Shown here in pieces: positions 6,605-14,944 of a stretch of DNA of 37,408 nt. Below the pieces are notes generated by a model. That model saw only the letters and a list, made by a program, of their open reading frames with translations. It was not told the origin of the DNA and did no database searches. The translations under genes were made by a program, and so were the position numbers. Position 1 is the stretch's first letter; each line of letters begins with the position of its first letter. Where the stretch lies: contig NZ_JADIVZ010000018.1 of the NCBI RefSeq assembly GCF_015319165.1, forward strand, positions 1 through 37,408. The letters are read 5' to 3'. The stretch comes from Nocardioides acrostichi. GTDB taxonomy: Bacteria; Actinomycetota; Actinomycetes; Propionibacteriales; Nocardioidaceae.

Positions 6605-8209
6605 ATGGGATCACGGGGGGACGTCCGCGAGCGCACGGGCACCTGGACGCCCTGGACCGTCGCCGGTCTGCTCGTGCTCGCGACCGCCGGCCTGCTGCTG
6701 CGTGCCGGCCTCTACGTCGGCGTCTCGCCGGCTTTCCTGCCCGCCTTCTTCACCCTCGTCTTCGCCTGCGACATGATGACGGCCGCCGCCCTCGGTGCGC
6801 AGTTCCGCAACGGCGGGAGCCCCCGCCAGCTCGTCGTCGCCGCCGCCTACGCGTGGTCGACGACCATCGTGGCGATGCAGGCTCTGGTGTTCCCCGGCGT
6901 CGTCACGGCCACCGGCCCGCTGACCAACCTGCCCAGTAGCGCACCCTGGCTCTGGACCGCCTGGCACGTGGGGTTCCCGCTGCTGCTCGGCCTCGGGCTG
7001 GCGCCGTGGCCGCGCGGGCTGCACGCCCGGCTCGAGGCGACGCGGCATCGTGGGCGCCTGCTGCTGGCCACCTTCGCCGTGGCGGTGGGTGCGGGGCTCG
7101 GCGTCGGCCTCTTCGCCGCGTACGGCGCCGCGCACCTGCCCACGATCATGGTCGACGGCGACTACACGACCCTGACCCGCGTGTGGGGTCCGTGGATCGT
7201 GCTCGTCAACGTCGGCTCCCTCGTGCTCGGCATCGCCGGCACCGTGCGGCGTCGGGTGCGCGGCCTCGAGACCTGGGTCGTCGCCGCCCTCGTCTCGACC
7301 AACTGCGACGCCCTGCTCGTGCTGCTGGCCCGCGACCGCTTCACCCTCGGCTGGTACGGCGCCCGCGCGATGGCCGTCTTCGCCTCGGTGGTCGTGCTGG
7401 CCGCGGTGTTGCGCGAGTCGGCTCTGCTGCACCGCCGGCTCCAGGGGGTGGCCCAGACCCTGCGCGCCCAGAACGACGAGCTGCGCGAGGCTCAGGCACT
7501 GCGCGAGCACCTCATCGCGGTGGTCTCCCACGAGATGCGCACCCCGCTGGCCGGGGTGCACGGCTATCTCGAGATCGTCGAGGAGGAGTCCGACGGGCTC
7601 GCCCGTGACATGCTGCGTCGCAGCCTCGTGCTCACCCGGCGCCTCCAGCTGCTCTCCGAGGATCTGCTCACCGTCGCCAGCCGGGGGCGCGCGCTGAGTC
7701 TCCAGGCCGAGCCCGTGGACGTCGAGAGTGCTCTCGCCGAGTGCCTACGCGGCTTTCCCGACCTGGCCGCCACGTCGTCCGCCTCGCCGGGTCTGCGGGT
7801 GCAGGCCGACCCGCTGCGACTCCAGCAGATCCTGGCCAACCTCGTGCGCAACGCACAGAAGTACGGTGCCCAGCCGATCACGCTCAGCGCCGAGTCCGAC
7901 GCCGCCGCCGGCGTGGCGCACCTCAAGGTGACCGACGCCGGTGAGGGCATCGACCCGGAGCTGGCCGAGCGGCTGTTCACCCGCTACGCGCGGGGCGAGG
8001 GACTGGGCCAGCACGGGTCGGGTCTGGGGCTGGCCGTGGTCAAGGATCTCTCCGAGGCGATGTCGGGCGGCGCCTCCTACGACGTCGCTGCCAATGTCTT
8101 CCGGGTCACGCTGCCGCTGGCCAGCACGGTCGTGTCCGACGAGCAGTCCGGCGGCGTCACGGCGTCCCGGACGACGCCGCTCGAGCCCGCCGAGGACGCG
8201 CTCCCCTAG
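6605..8209 (+). CDS. Membrane-bound sensor histidine kinase
   Basis: This is a 534-aa sensor kinase. The first 275 or so residues hold about seven or eight hydrophobic segments. The spacing and motifs there (AYAWSTTIVAMQALVFPGV, TAWHVGFPLLLGLGLAPWP) resemble the MASE4 sensor domain. A short coiled linker (QTLRAQNDELREAQALREHL) leads to HisKA with the phospho-acceptor in VVSHEMRTPL (His309). The ATPase has an N box LVRNAQKYG (about 412-420), a G1 box DAGEGID and a G2 box GSGLGLAVV (about 472-480). No response regulator is adjacent, so it is an orphan kinase whose partner lies elsewhere. The start could be ATG 6605 or the GTG immediately before it. The ligand is unknown. Confidence 0.9.
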   Translation: MGSRGDVRERTGTWTPWTVAGLLVLATAGLLLRAGLYVGVSPAFLPAFFTLVFACDMMTAAALGAQFRNGGSPRQLVVAAAYAWSTTIVAMQALVFPGVVTATGPLTNLPSSAPWLWTAWHVGFPLLLGLGLAPWPRGLHARLEATRHRGRLLLATFAVAVGAGLGVGLFAAYGAAHLPTIMVDGDYTTLTRVWGPWIVLVNVGSLVLGIAGTVRRRVRGLETWVVAALVSTNCDALLVLLARDRFTLGWYGARAMAVFASVVVLAAVLRESALLHRRLQGVAQTLRAQNDELREAQALREHLIAVVSHEMRTPLAGVHGYLEIVEEESDGLARDMLRRSLVLTRRLQLLSEDLLTVASRGRALSLQAEPVDVESALAECLRGFPDLAATSSASPGLRVQADPLRLQQILANLVRNAQKYGAQPITLSAESDAAAGVAHLKVTDAGEGIDPELAERLFTRYARGEGLGQHGSGLGLAVVKDLSEAMSGGASYDVAANVFRVTLPLASTVVSDEQSGGVTASRTTPLEPAEDALP

Positions 8210-8243
8210 CCATCCCGGGCGTCACTCTCACTAGGATCAAACC

Positions 8244-9062
8244 GTGGCCACCAACCAATCCCGCCCGATCGCCGTCGCGGGCGTCGTGCTCCTGGCGCTC
8301 GTCGTGATCGCCGGTACGGCCTACGGCTGGCGGCACTGGAACGACGAGATCGCACAGGCCACCGACGAGCCGTCGACCGTGGTGGCCACGGCCTCGGACT
8401 CCCCGACCGACGAGCCGTCGGAGTCCTCCGAGCCGTCGGAGTCGCCCACGAGCGACTCCACGCAGGGCTCGCAGGAGAAGAGCGTCTTCGAGCCGATCGA
8501 GGCGACCGCCGGTCGCGACGAGCCGGTGGTGCTCGTGGTCGGCGACCGGTACGCCGACGGGCTCGGCGCCACCTCGAAGGACCAGGCCTGGCCCGAGCGC
8601 CTCGCCCGCCGCTACGGGTGGACGGTGCAGGTCTCGGCCGGGCCGTCTCCCTCCTACCTCGGGTCGACCAGCAAGCCCGGCACCCTCGACTTCCTGTTGC
8701 TGCTCGTGCGCCCGAAGGATGTCGACCCCGACCTGGTGATCATCGAGGGCGGCTCCATGGGTCCGGGCACCGACGAGGCGCTCACCCAGGGCGTCACCAC
8801 GCTGGCCGACGACCTCACCTCGCGGCTGCCCGACACCCCGGTCGTGGTCGTCACACCGTTCGGCGCCACCGGCGGCGAGGCCGCCGCCCGCGAGAAGGTC
8901 GTCACGAAGGCGTGGCGCGGCTACCCGACGGTCGAGATCGTGCGGCCCTCGGTCAAGGGCTGGGGCGACCTGCCGGACGTCGACGGCGGCACCGGCGACG
9001 AGGGGCACCGCACCATCGCGGAGAACCTGGGCACGGCACTCGAGCAGCTCGACCTGGTCTGA
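8244..9062 (+). CDS. Exported SGNH-hydrolase-like protein, serine missing
   Basis: This 272-aa protein has an N-terminal hydrophobic anchor (residues 8-28), a Ser/Glu/Pro/Thr-rich linker (about 45-85) and a C-terminal domain with the layout of SGNH hydrolases. The block I motif GDSxxxG reads GDRYADG (100-106), so the nucleophilic serine is replaced by arginine. Block III GxND reads GGSMG (about 169-173). The block V DxxH is kept as D252-E-G-H255. I infer an extracytoplasmic member that is catalytically inactive or uses another chemistry. The start is GTG, 34 bp after the kinase stop, so the two may be cotranscribed. Confidence 0.72.
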   Translation: MATNQSRPIAVAGVVLLALVVIAGTAYGWRHWNDEIAQATDEPSTVVATASDSPTDEPSESSEPSESPTSDSTQGSQEKSVFEPIEATAGRDEPVVLVVGDRYADGLGATSKDQAWPERLARRYGWTVQVSAGPSPSYLGSTSKPGTLDFLLLLVRPKDVDPDLVIIEGGSMGPGTDEALTQGVTTLADDLTSRLPDTPVVVVTPFGATGGEAAAREKVVTKAWRGYPTVEIVRPSVKGWGDLPDVDGGTGDEGHRTIAENLGTALEQLDLV

Positions 9063-9125
9063 CCCGCTGGCCCCGGCAGCGGTGAGCCAGCAATCTTCTC
9101 GATCCCAAGTCCACGAAACGGTTGC

Positions 9126-10475
9126 TCACTCACCGCCGACCCGGCCGGCCACGACCTCGGCCTGCACCCCGCGCCCGCCACGCACCAGCGGGGCCAGGGC
9201 GGCCAGCCCGACGAGCGGCAGCACCGCCAGCAGCGAGAGTCCGGCCGGCACGCCCCAGGTGCCACCGATGCCGCCCACCACCGCCGAGCCGATCGAGCCG
9301 CCGGTCATGAACACCAGCGTGGCCACGCCCAGCGCGACCCCGCGCACGTCGGAGGTCACGGCTCCGCCCACCGCCGCCGACATGGCGGGCTGCCCGAGCA
9401 GGAACGCGAACGTCACGAGCACCACGGCCACCGCGATCACGGCGGCCACGTCGACCTGCGCGCCGAGCGCAGCCACGAGCATCGCCGCCGACGCACTCAC
9501 GGCCGAGATCGCCAGCGCGCGCGACGAGCCGACCCGGCTCAGCAGCGGACCCGTCACCCGCGGCACGACCGCCGCCACCAGCGCCGAGGGCACCAGCAGC
9601 AGACCGACCTGCCACGCCTCCCACCCGTCGGCCGACAGCACGGCGGGCGCCGCGATGAGCAGACCGAACCAGGCAGCGGGCACGGCCGCGGCGGCCAGCG
9701 CGCTGCGCACCACGATGGGGTTGCCGATCACCTCGGTGGGCAAGAACCCGCCCGGACGCCGCCGCACGTGCCACACGATCGCCGGGGCGCCGAGCAGCAT
9801 CAGCAGTACCCCGACCCCGGCCACCACGGCGCCGGTCGACGGCGACTGGAGCAGCAGCACCAGGCCGGCCGCCGTCCCGGCCACCAGCACCGCGCCGCGC
9901 ACGTCGAGGTCGGCGCCGGACCCGTCGGCGGTCAGCACGTGCCACACCAGCGGCAGCACGAACACCCCGAGCGCCGGGATCACCAGCACGGCACGCCATC
10001 CGGCCGCGGCCTCCGCGGCGCCGCCCATGAGTGGGCCCAGGCACGCGATCACCGCCGACGCCCCCGCCAACCGCCCCAGGGCGAGGTCGCGCACGCTGCC
10101 GTCGTACCGGCTCGACAGCGCCGCCACACCGAGCGTCGGCACCGCGGCCGCCCCCGCTCCCTGGAAGGCCCGCGCCACCAGCAGGACGCCGTAGCTCGGC
10201 GCCGCCGCGGCCGCGATCGCGCCGCCGGCCATCAGCCCGACCCCCACGAGCAGCGGCAGCCGGATGCCCACCAGGTCGGAGACCCGCCCGTACACCGCGG
10301 TGGTCACCGCGAGCAGCAGTGCGTAGAGGCTGATCGTCCACGTCGCCTGCCCCACCGACACCTCGAACGCCTCGGCGATCTGCGGCAGGGCCACCGCGGC
10401 AGACGCCGACCCGCTGGCCGCGAGTCCGAACAGCACTCCGAGCAGGGTCGAGACGCGGCGGGAGTCGGTGGGCAT
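9126..10475 (-). CDS. MFS transporter, drug:H+ antiporter type
   Basis: This 449-aa polytopic membrane protein has at least 12 hydrophobic segments. Early features fit drug:proton antiporters: PQIAEAFEVSVGQATWTISLYALLLAV, then the motif-A-like YGRVSDLVGIRLPLLVGVGL in the loop after TM2, and RAFQGAGAAAVPTLG in TM4. A long central stretch GADLDVRGAVLVAGTAAGLVLLLQSP resembles the DHA2 middle region. The ATG at 10475 begins the conserved N-terminus. A longer open frame to 10589 would run through a palindromic repeat at 10525-10565 and is rejected. It faces the SGNH-like gene tail to tail. The substrate is unknown. Confidence 0.88.
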   Translation of the reverse strand: MPTDSRRVSTLLGVLFGLAASGSASAAVALPQIAEAFEVSVGQATWTISLYALLLAVTTAVYGRVSDLVGIRLPLLVGVGLMAGGAIAAAAAPSYGVLLVARAFQGAGAAAVPTLGVAALSSRYDGSVRDLALGRLAGASAVIACLGPLMGGAAEAAAGWRAVLVIPALGVFVLPLVWHVLTADGSGADLDVRGAVLVAGTAAGLVLLLQSPSTGAVVAGVGVLLMLLGAPAIVWHVRRRPGGFLPTEVIGNPIVVRSALAAAAVPAAWFGLLIAAPAVLSADGWEAWQVGLLLVPSALVAAVVPRVTGPLLSRVGSSRALAISAVSASAAMLVAALGAQVDVAAVIAVAVVLVTFAFLLGQPAMSAAVGGAVTSDVRGVALGVATLVFMTGGSIGSAVVGGIGGTWGVPAGLSLLAVLPLVGLAALAPLVRGGRGVQAEVVAGRVGGE

Positions 10476-10524
10476 GCCGAGCCCAAGGCCCGGCGTCGTC
10501 TGGTTGTTCCCCGACGGGCATGAA

Positions 10525-10565
10525 GGTCGCGATCCTGGTCCACCTGGTGGACCGAGATCGCGACC
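10525..10565. repeat. Palindromic intergenic repeat, copy A
   Basis: A 41-bp nearly perfect palindrome: outer arms GGTCGCGATC/GATCGCGACC, inner arms GGTCCACC/GGTGGACC, a single-base centre and a 2-bp mismatch bubble. It lies 50 bp upstream of the MFS gene. It would fold into a strong hairpin on either strand. Confidence 0.9.
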
Positions 10566-10628
10566 TCCCGAGGCCTCCGGGGTGCGCACGTGGGCGGCCG
10601 AAGCCCGGCGCGCCGTCGGCGGTGGGTA

Positions 10629-10669
10629 GGTCGTGATCTGGGTCTACCGGATGGACCGCGAACGCAACT
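10629..10669. repeat. Palindromic intergenic repeat, copy B (degenerate)
   Basis: A diverged copy of the 41-bp palindrome (GGTCGTGATC...GGTCTACC-G-GATGGACC...). Its right end runs into the stop codon of the DUF559 gene at 10668. Confidence 0.75.
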
Positions 10670-11636
10670 AGAGGGCTGCGTCCAGGCAACGGGGGCAGCG
10701 CCGCGGCTCGCCTGGCCAACCGCCGCGCCGCAGCACGGTCGCCACGGCGGCGGCGCTGGCGCAGGGCTCGTCGAGCACCTGCCGGTACCCCAGGCGCACG
10801 GTGGTGGCCTCTCGGTGGACGACGGCCGCCAGGTCGCGGCCGAGGTCGCGCGCGTGGGCGCGTGACGAGCCGTGGAAGGCGGTCCCGTCGAGCTCGACGA
10901 TGAGCCCGTGCTCGGTGAGGTCGACGTCGCGCACCACGGTGGCACCGTCGAGACGGTCGCGCTGCTGCCGGCGTCCGCGCGGCAGGCCGTGCGGCTGCTC
11001 GACGTCGTCGCGGTAGCGCCGCTCGAGCACCGAGCAGGTGCCCGAGGCGAGGTCGTCGAGCAGGCCCAGCAAGACCACCCCGCGCCGCAGGCGCCGACGC
11101 CCCAGAGCGGCCTCACGCAGGCGCTCGACCGTGGTGCGGCCGGTCTGCACGAGGTCGGCGAGCACGTGCAGGGCGTCTGCATCGGAGCGCGCGCCGGCCG
11201 CGACGTCGACCGCCGCCTCTTCCACACGCAGCCGTGGCGGCCCTCCGCCGCTGTGCTGTCGCGCAGCTAGGTGGGCCATGCGGTGCACGCGCACGCCGGA
11301 CGGTGCCTTCACCGAGCGGTGCAACCCGATGCCCACGTGGATGACGGGATGCGCGCTCGCCGCGGGCAGCGCCGACTCGCGCACCAGCAGCCCACCCGTC
11401 GCGAGCGTGGCGGCCCAGCAGCGCTGACGGTGGCTCGGCTCGCCGGTGTGGTCGACGTACACACCCGGGTGCATCGTGGCCAGCTCGCGTCGGCGCAGGA
11501 GGCGCTTGAGGTCGTGCGGCGCGAACCCGGCACCCAGCAGCTGTCGGCGCGACACCACGCCGTCCTGTTGCTCCAGCAGCGCGCACAGGTCGGTCTCGCG
11601 GTCGGTGCCGGTCGGCGTCGGGCTCACGCTCAGCAT
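10668..11636 (-). CDS. DUF559 nuclease-like protein with AbiEi-type N-terminus
   Basis: This is a 322-aa protein. The N-terminus (ALLEQQDGVVSRRQLLGAGF, then LLRRRELATMHPGVYVDHTG) matches the winged-helix 'transcriptional regulator AbiEi antitoxin' type domain. The C-terminal 100 residues match DUF559, a Vsr-like PD-(D/E)XK nuclease fold: VVRDVDLTEHGLIVELDG (about 235-250), followed by H, RD and R positions. Proteins of this kind are common and multi-copy in actinobacteria, and their role is not established. The ATG at 11636 has no clear Shine-Dalgarno. The gene is bracketed by palindromic repeats at 10629-10669 and 11700-11733, with another at 10525-10565, which suggests a mobile or repeat-associated unit (inference). 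Confidence 0.8.
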   Translation of the reverse strand: MLSVSPTPTGTDRETDLCALLEQQDGVVSRRQLLGAGFAPHDLKRLLRRRELATMHPGVYVDHTGEPSHRQRCWAATLATGGLLVRESALPAASAHPVIHVGIGLHRSVKAPSGVRVHRMAHLAARQHSGGGPPRLRVEEAAVDVAAGARSDADALHVLADLVQTGRTTVERLREAALGRRRLRRGVVLLGLLDDLASGTCSVLERRYRDDVEQPHGLPRGRRQQRDRLDGATVVRDVDLTEHGLIVELDGTAFHGSSRAHARDLGRDLAAVVHREATTVRLGYRQVLDEPCASAAAVATVLRRGGWPGEPRRCPRCLDAAL

Positions 11637-11699
11637 CGTGGGCGAGGAGGGGAAAGACCCGCCACCACCACCACCCGGCGCCTGTGGACAACGGCTCTG

Positions 11700-11733
11700 G
11701 GTCGCGATCTGAGTCCACCCGGTGGACCCAGGC
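11700..11733. repeat. Palindromic intergenic repeat, copy C (partial)
   Basis: The left outer arm GGTCGCGATC and the inner arms GTCCACC/GGTGGAC are present; the right outer arm is lost. It sits between the divergent DUF559 and SEC-C genes and touches the open frame of the latter. Confidence 0.75.
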
Positions 11734-11771
11734 TGAGCGCCGACGAGATCGCGCGCGGCTACCTCACGCTG

Positions 11772-14027
11772 GTGCCCGATGCGGTCGCGATGGCCATGAT
11801 CACCGACGGAGGCGGCCTGGGTGAGCTGGTCGACGGCTCGACCCTGGTCGAGGCGATCCCTTCTCTGGACGCCGACATCGTGGCCGAGCGTGGCATCGAG
11901 GTCGCCGACGGCGACGAGCCGCTGTGGCTGCTCGACCCGACCGCACTGGCCCCCTCCGTGCCGGATTGCCTGGTCGGCATCACGGTGGTCTCGGGGCGGT
12001 TCGAGATCCTGGCCGTCGAGGAGCCCGAGGTTCCCGCAGAACTCGCGCTCCGCCTGCGCGACATCGTGGTCGAGCACGGCGGCGACGGTGCGGTGCAGAT
12101 CGGGGCGCTGGTCTGGCAGGCCTGCGCCGACGATCCGGATCTGTTCACGCGACCCGCCCCGCCCCTGAGCGAGCTCATCGCGGCCGGCGATCTGGTGCGC
12201 GCCGGTGAGTTCGTCGGGCCGCCGGGCTTCGACTTCGCACGCTCGCGCCTGGAGTCGCGCGCAAGAGGCATCGCCGCACGCTATGACCTCGACGACGACC
12301 GCGCGCTGCTCGTGGCGATGTTCGCGCAGGCACACGCGCAGTTCGCCGCCGTGATCGAGGCCGAGCGGCTGAGTGACGACAACGTGCCGGTGATCGGTCC
12401 CGACCCGGCAGCGGTACGAGAGCTTCTGGGCGAGCTGGCGGACCCAGAGGTGGCCGAGCTGCTCGCCGTCGAAGTGTTGGGCGCGACCCGCGAGGGTGCG
12501 GCGGCCCTCGGGCTCATGGCCGAGACGTACGAGCCGCAGGCGCCGCGTGGGGCGCGGGCGAACCTGCGCTGGCTGCGCGGCAAGGCGCTGGAGCGACTCG
12601 GTTCCGTGCTCGAGTCGGAGGCGCACTACGAGGAGGCGCTGGGACTCGACTCCGATTGCCGGATGGCCCTCTTCGACCTCGCGCGGATCGCGAGCGATCG
12701 CGGCAACGCCGAGCGCGGACTCTCACTGCTCCGACGCGTCGGAGCAGCCCCGGACGACGGCCTGGTGACACTGCTGGAGAGCTTCCGCACCGCCGAGCGC
12801 ACCGACATCGGGCGCAACGACCGCTGCTGGTGCGGTTCGGGCCGCAAGTACAAGGTGTGCCACCGCGGTAGAGAGGTTCAGCCGCTCGAGGAGCGGGCGG
12901 CATGGCTCTACCAGAAGGCCGCGGCGTTCCTCCACGACGGCCCGTGGCGGTTGGCCGCGCTCGAGCTGGCCGAGATCCGCGCTGAGCATTGGAGCGGTGC
13001 CGACGCACTCTGGGAAGCGTTGAACGACGGCCTGGTCGGCGACGCGATTCTCTTCGAGGGTGGGGCGTTCGCCGAGTTCGTCGAGCAGCGCGGCGTGTTG
13101 CTGCCCGCCGATGAGCTGTTGCTGGCTCAGCGGTGGCTGCTCGCGGAGCGGTCGCTGCACGAGGTCGAGTCGGTCACGCCGGGCAGCGGCTTCACGGCGC
13201 GCGACGTGCGCACCGGCGACCGGTCCGACGTCCGCGAACGCACGGCCAGCCGGAGCCTCGAGGTCGGGGATCTGGTCTGTGCGCGCGTGGTGCCGGCGGG
13301 CGAGACGACGCAGGTCTTCGGCGGGTTCGAGCCGGTGGCGCTGCACCAGCGCGACGCCCTCATCGCTCTGCTCGATGCAGACCCCGAGCCGAAGGAGGTC
13401 GTGGCGTTCCTCAGCGCTCGCTTCGCGCCGCCGACGCTCCAGAACACCTCCGGCGATGCGCTGGTCTTCTGCGAGACCACCTTCGCCGTGGGCGACCCCT
13501 CGGCGCTCATCGCGCACCTCGACGCCACCTACGGGACGGGCGAGGACTCCGACGAGGGGTTGCGCTGGCACGAGTTCGTGGTGACCCAGGGCATGGAGCG
13601 CGTGGCGGCCACGTTCACCCTCGACGGCGCCGAGTTGCTGGTCGACACCAACAGCGAGCGGCGTCACGAGCAGGTGCTGGCCACGCTCACGTCGTCCGTG
13701 CCGGAGCTGAGGATGCTCGACGACTCACGCCGGTCGGCCGCCGACATGATCGCGGCCCTGGACGACGCCCCTGACGCCGCGCCAGCTGCCGCTCCCCCGG
13801 TGCCGCCCGAGGTCGCGGCGACGATGGCGCAGGTCATGGAGCAGTACGAACGCTCCTGGCTCGACGACTCCATCCCGGCCCTGGGCGGCGTGACGCCGCG
13901 CGAGGCCGCGGCCGATCCCACCCGTCGTCCGGACCTGATCCGGCTGCTCGACTCGTTCCCGGACGTCGACGCGGGCGATCTGACCCGGATGAGCGCGACG
14001 CGGCTCAGGGCGGCGCTGGGCCTCTAG
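11772..14027 (+). CDS. Large SEC-C motif protein
   Basis: This is a cytoplasmic protein of about 751 aa. A zinc-binding SEC-C motif lies in the middle: C352-W-C354...C363-H364 within DRCWCGSGRKYKVCH. Before it is a helical, TPR-like region (RWLRGKALERLGSVLESEAHYEEALGLD). The C-terminus ends in an Ala/Pro linker plus a conserved tail (IPALGGVTPREAAADPTRRP, then LIRLLDSF). SEC-C motifs occur in SecA and in many uncharacterised proteins, so no specific function is claimed. The start is uncertain: GTG 11772 is used here, but SADEIARGYLTL just upstream also looks coded, and a CTG at 11733 touching palindrome C is possible. Confidence 0.85.
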   Translation: MPDAVAMAMITDGGGLGELVDGSTLVEAIPSLDADIVAERGIEVADGDEPLWLLDPTALAPSVPDCLVGITVVSGRFEILAVEEPEVPAELALRLRDIVVEHGGDGAVQIGALVWQACADDPDLFTRPAPPLSELIAAGDLVRAGEFVGPPGFDFARSRLESRARGIAARYDLDDDRALLVAMFAQAHAQFAAVIEAERLSDDNVPVIGPDPAAVRELLGELADPEVAELLAVEVLGATREGAAALGLMAETYEPQAPRGARANLRWLRGKALERLGSVLESEAHYEEALGLDSDCRMALFDLARIASDRGNAERGLSLLRRVGAAPDDGLVTLLESFRTAERTDIGRNDRCWCGSGRKYKVCHRGREVQPLEERAAWLYQKAAAFLHDGPWRLAALELAEIRAEHWSGADALWEALNDGLVGDAILFEGGAFAEFVEQRGVLLPADELLLAQRWLLAERSLHEVESVTPGSGFTARDVRTGDRSDVRERTASRSLEVGDLVCARVVPAGETTQVFGGFEPVALHQRDALIALLDADPEPKEVVAFLSARFAPPTLQNTSGDALVFCETTFAVGDPSALIAHLDATYGTGEDSDEGLRWHEFVVTQGMERVAATFTLDGAELLVDTNSERRHEQVLATLTSSVPELRMLDDSRRSAADMIAALDDAPDAAPAAAPPVPPEVAATMAQVMEQYERSWLDDSIPALGGVTPREAAADPTRRPDLIRLLDSFPDVDAGDLTRMSATRLRAALGL

Positions 14028-14070
14028 GGCGTGCGCCGGTCGAGTAGCGGGCGCCAGCGACGTACGTGCG

Positions 14071-14116
14071 GTGGTGGAGCCGCGAGGAGCCTAGGCGACG
14101 AGCGCGTCGAAACCGC
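14071..14116. repeat. GTTGAGCC-type interspersed repeat
   Basis: This resembles the 45-bp elements near 24.8 kb: it has GGAGCCGCGAGGAGC followed by GCGACGAGCGCGTCGAAACC. A more degenerate partial copy precedes it at about 14037-14063. It separates the convergent SEC-C and crotonase genes. Confidence 0.75.
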
Positions 14117-14117
14117 C

Positions 14118-14900
14118 TCAGCCCTGGAACGCGGGCTTCTCCTTGGCGAGGAACGCGCGCACGCCCTCGTGGAAGTCGGGGCCGGTGTAGACCTCGCGGA
14201 GCCGCTCCTCATCGCCCGGCGGAGCCGCCTCGAGCGTGCCGGCACGGGCGAGCAGTTGCGCCTTGGTGGTGCGCAGGGTCACCGGGGAGAGCGCGGCGAG
14301 GCCGTCGAGCAGCGTGGCCAGCTCGGAATCGAGCGCCTCGGCGTCGTCGCACACGCCCATCACCGCGCCGACGGCGTAGGCGCGATCGGCGGTGATCAGG
14401 CGGGAGGCGAGCAGCATCTCGCGGGTCAGCGATTCCCCGAACACCGACGAGCAGCGGTACACGATGGGGGCACCGAGCGCGTTGCCCAGCGTGCGCGCGA
14501 TCGGGTAGCCGAAGCGGGAGTGCGCGGTGGCCAGGCGCAGGTCGCAGTGGGTGGCGACGGCCAGTCCGCCGCCGACGCACACGCCGTCGACCGCCGCCAC
14601 GGTCACCTGGGGCAGGGCGTGCAGTTTCTTGAGCAGCGCGAAGATCCACTGCTCGTAGGCGACGGCGTCGGCCTCGAGGAAGTCGCTGATCTCGTTGCCC
14701 GCCGCGAACGCGCGCCCGCCGGCACCACGCAGCACGACGACGCGTGCGGTGGCGTCGCTCGCCAGGTCGTCGCACAGTTCGTGCAGGCGTGCGTACATCG
14801 CCTTCGTGAAGGCGTTGTGCTTGTGCGGCCGGTCGAAGGTGACCGACACGACCGCGCCGTCACGCTCGACGCGCAGCTCTGCCTCGGGGTGGCTGGTCAT
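14118..14900 (-). CDS. Crotonase-fold protein (enoyl-CoA hydratase/isomerase family)
   Basis: This 260-aa protein has the normal crotonase length and start (MTSHPEAELR, then VTFDRPHKHNAFTKAM). The oxyanion-hole regions are RAFAAGNEISDF (about 63-74) and VDGVCVGGGLAVATHCDLRL (104-123). Both glutamates needed for enoyl-CoA hydratase activity are absent: the GGGxE position is Ala114 and the FGxPE position is Ile134. It therefore binds an acyl-CoA but probably catalyses another crotonase reaction such as isomerisation, hydrolysis or dehalogenation. Annotation as a plain hydratase would be wrong. It is monocistronic in appearance. Confidence 0.87.
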   Translation of the reverse strand: MTSHPEAELRVERDGAVVSVTFDRPHKHNAFTKAMYARLHELCDDLASDATARVVVLRGAGGRAFAAGNEISDFLEADAVAYEQWIFALLKKLHALPQVTVAAVDGVCVGGGLAVATHCDLRLATAHSRFGYPIARTLGNALGAPIVYRCSSVFGESLTREMLLASRLITADRAYAVGAVMGVCDDAEALDSELATLLDGLAALSPVTLRTTKAQLLARAGTLEAAPPGDEERLREVYTGPDFHEGVRAFLAKEKPAFQG

Positions 14901-14944
14901 GCGGCTCAGACTAGGCAGCGGCGCGGACGGCTGGTCCGGTGGGA

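Noticed and set aside
9081..9132. Imperfect inverted repeat between the SGNH-like and MFS genes as a terminator
   Set aside because: The arms have two central mismatches, the loop is nearly 30 nt, part lies in the MFS coding end and there is no T-tract.
10476..10589. Longer N-terminus for the MFS transporter
   Set aside because: It would translate the palindromic repeat at 10525-10565 and adds a Gly/Pro/Arg-rich segment not seen in MFS proteins.
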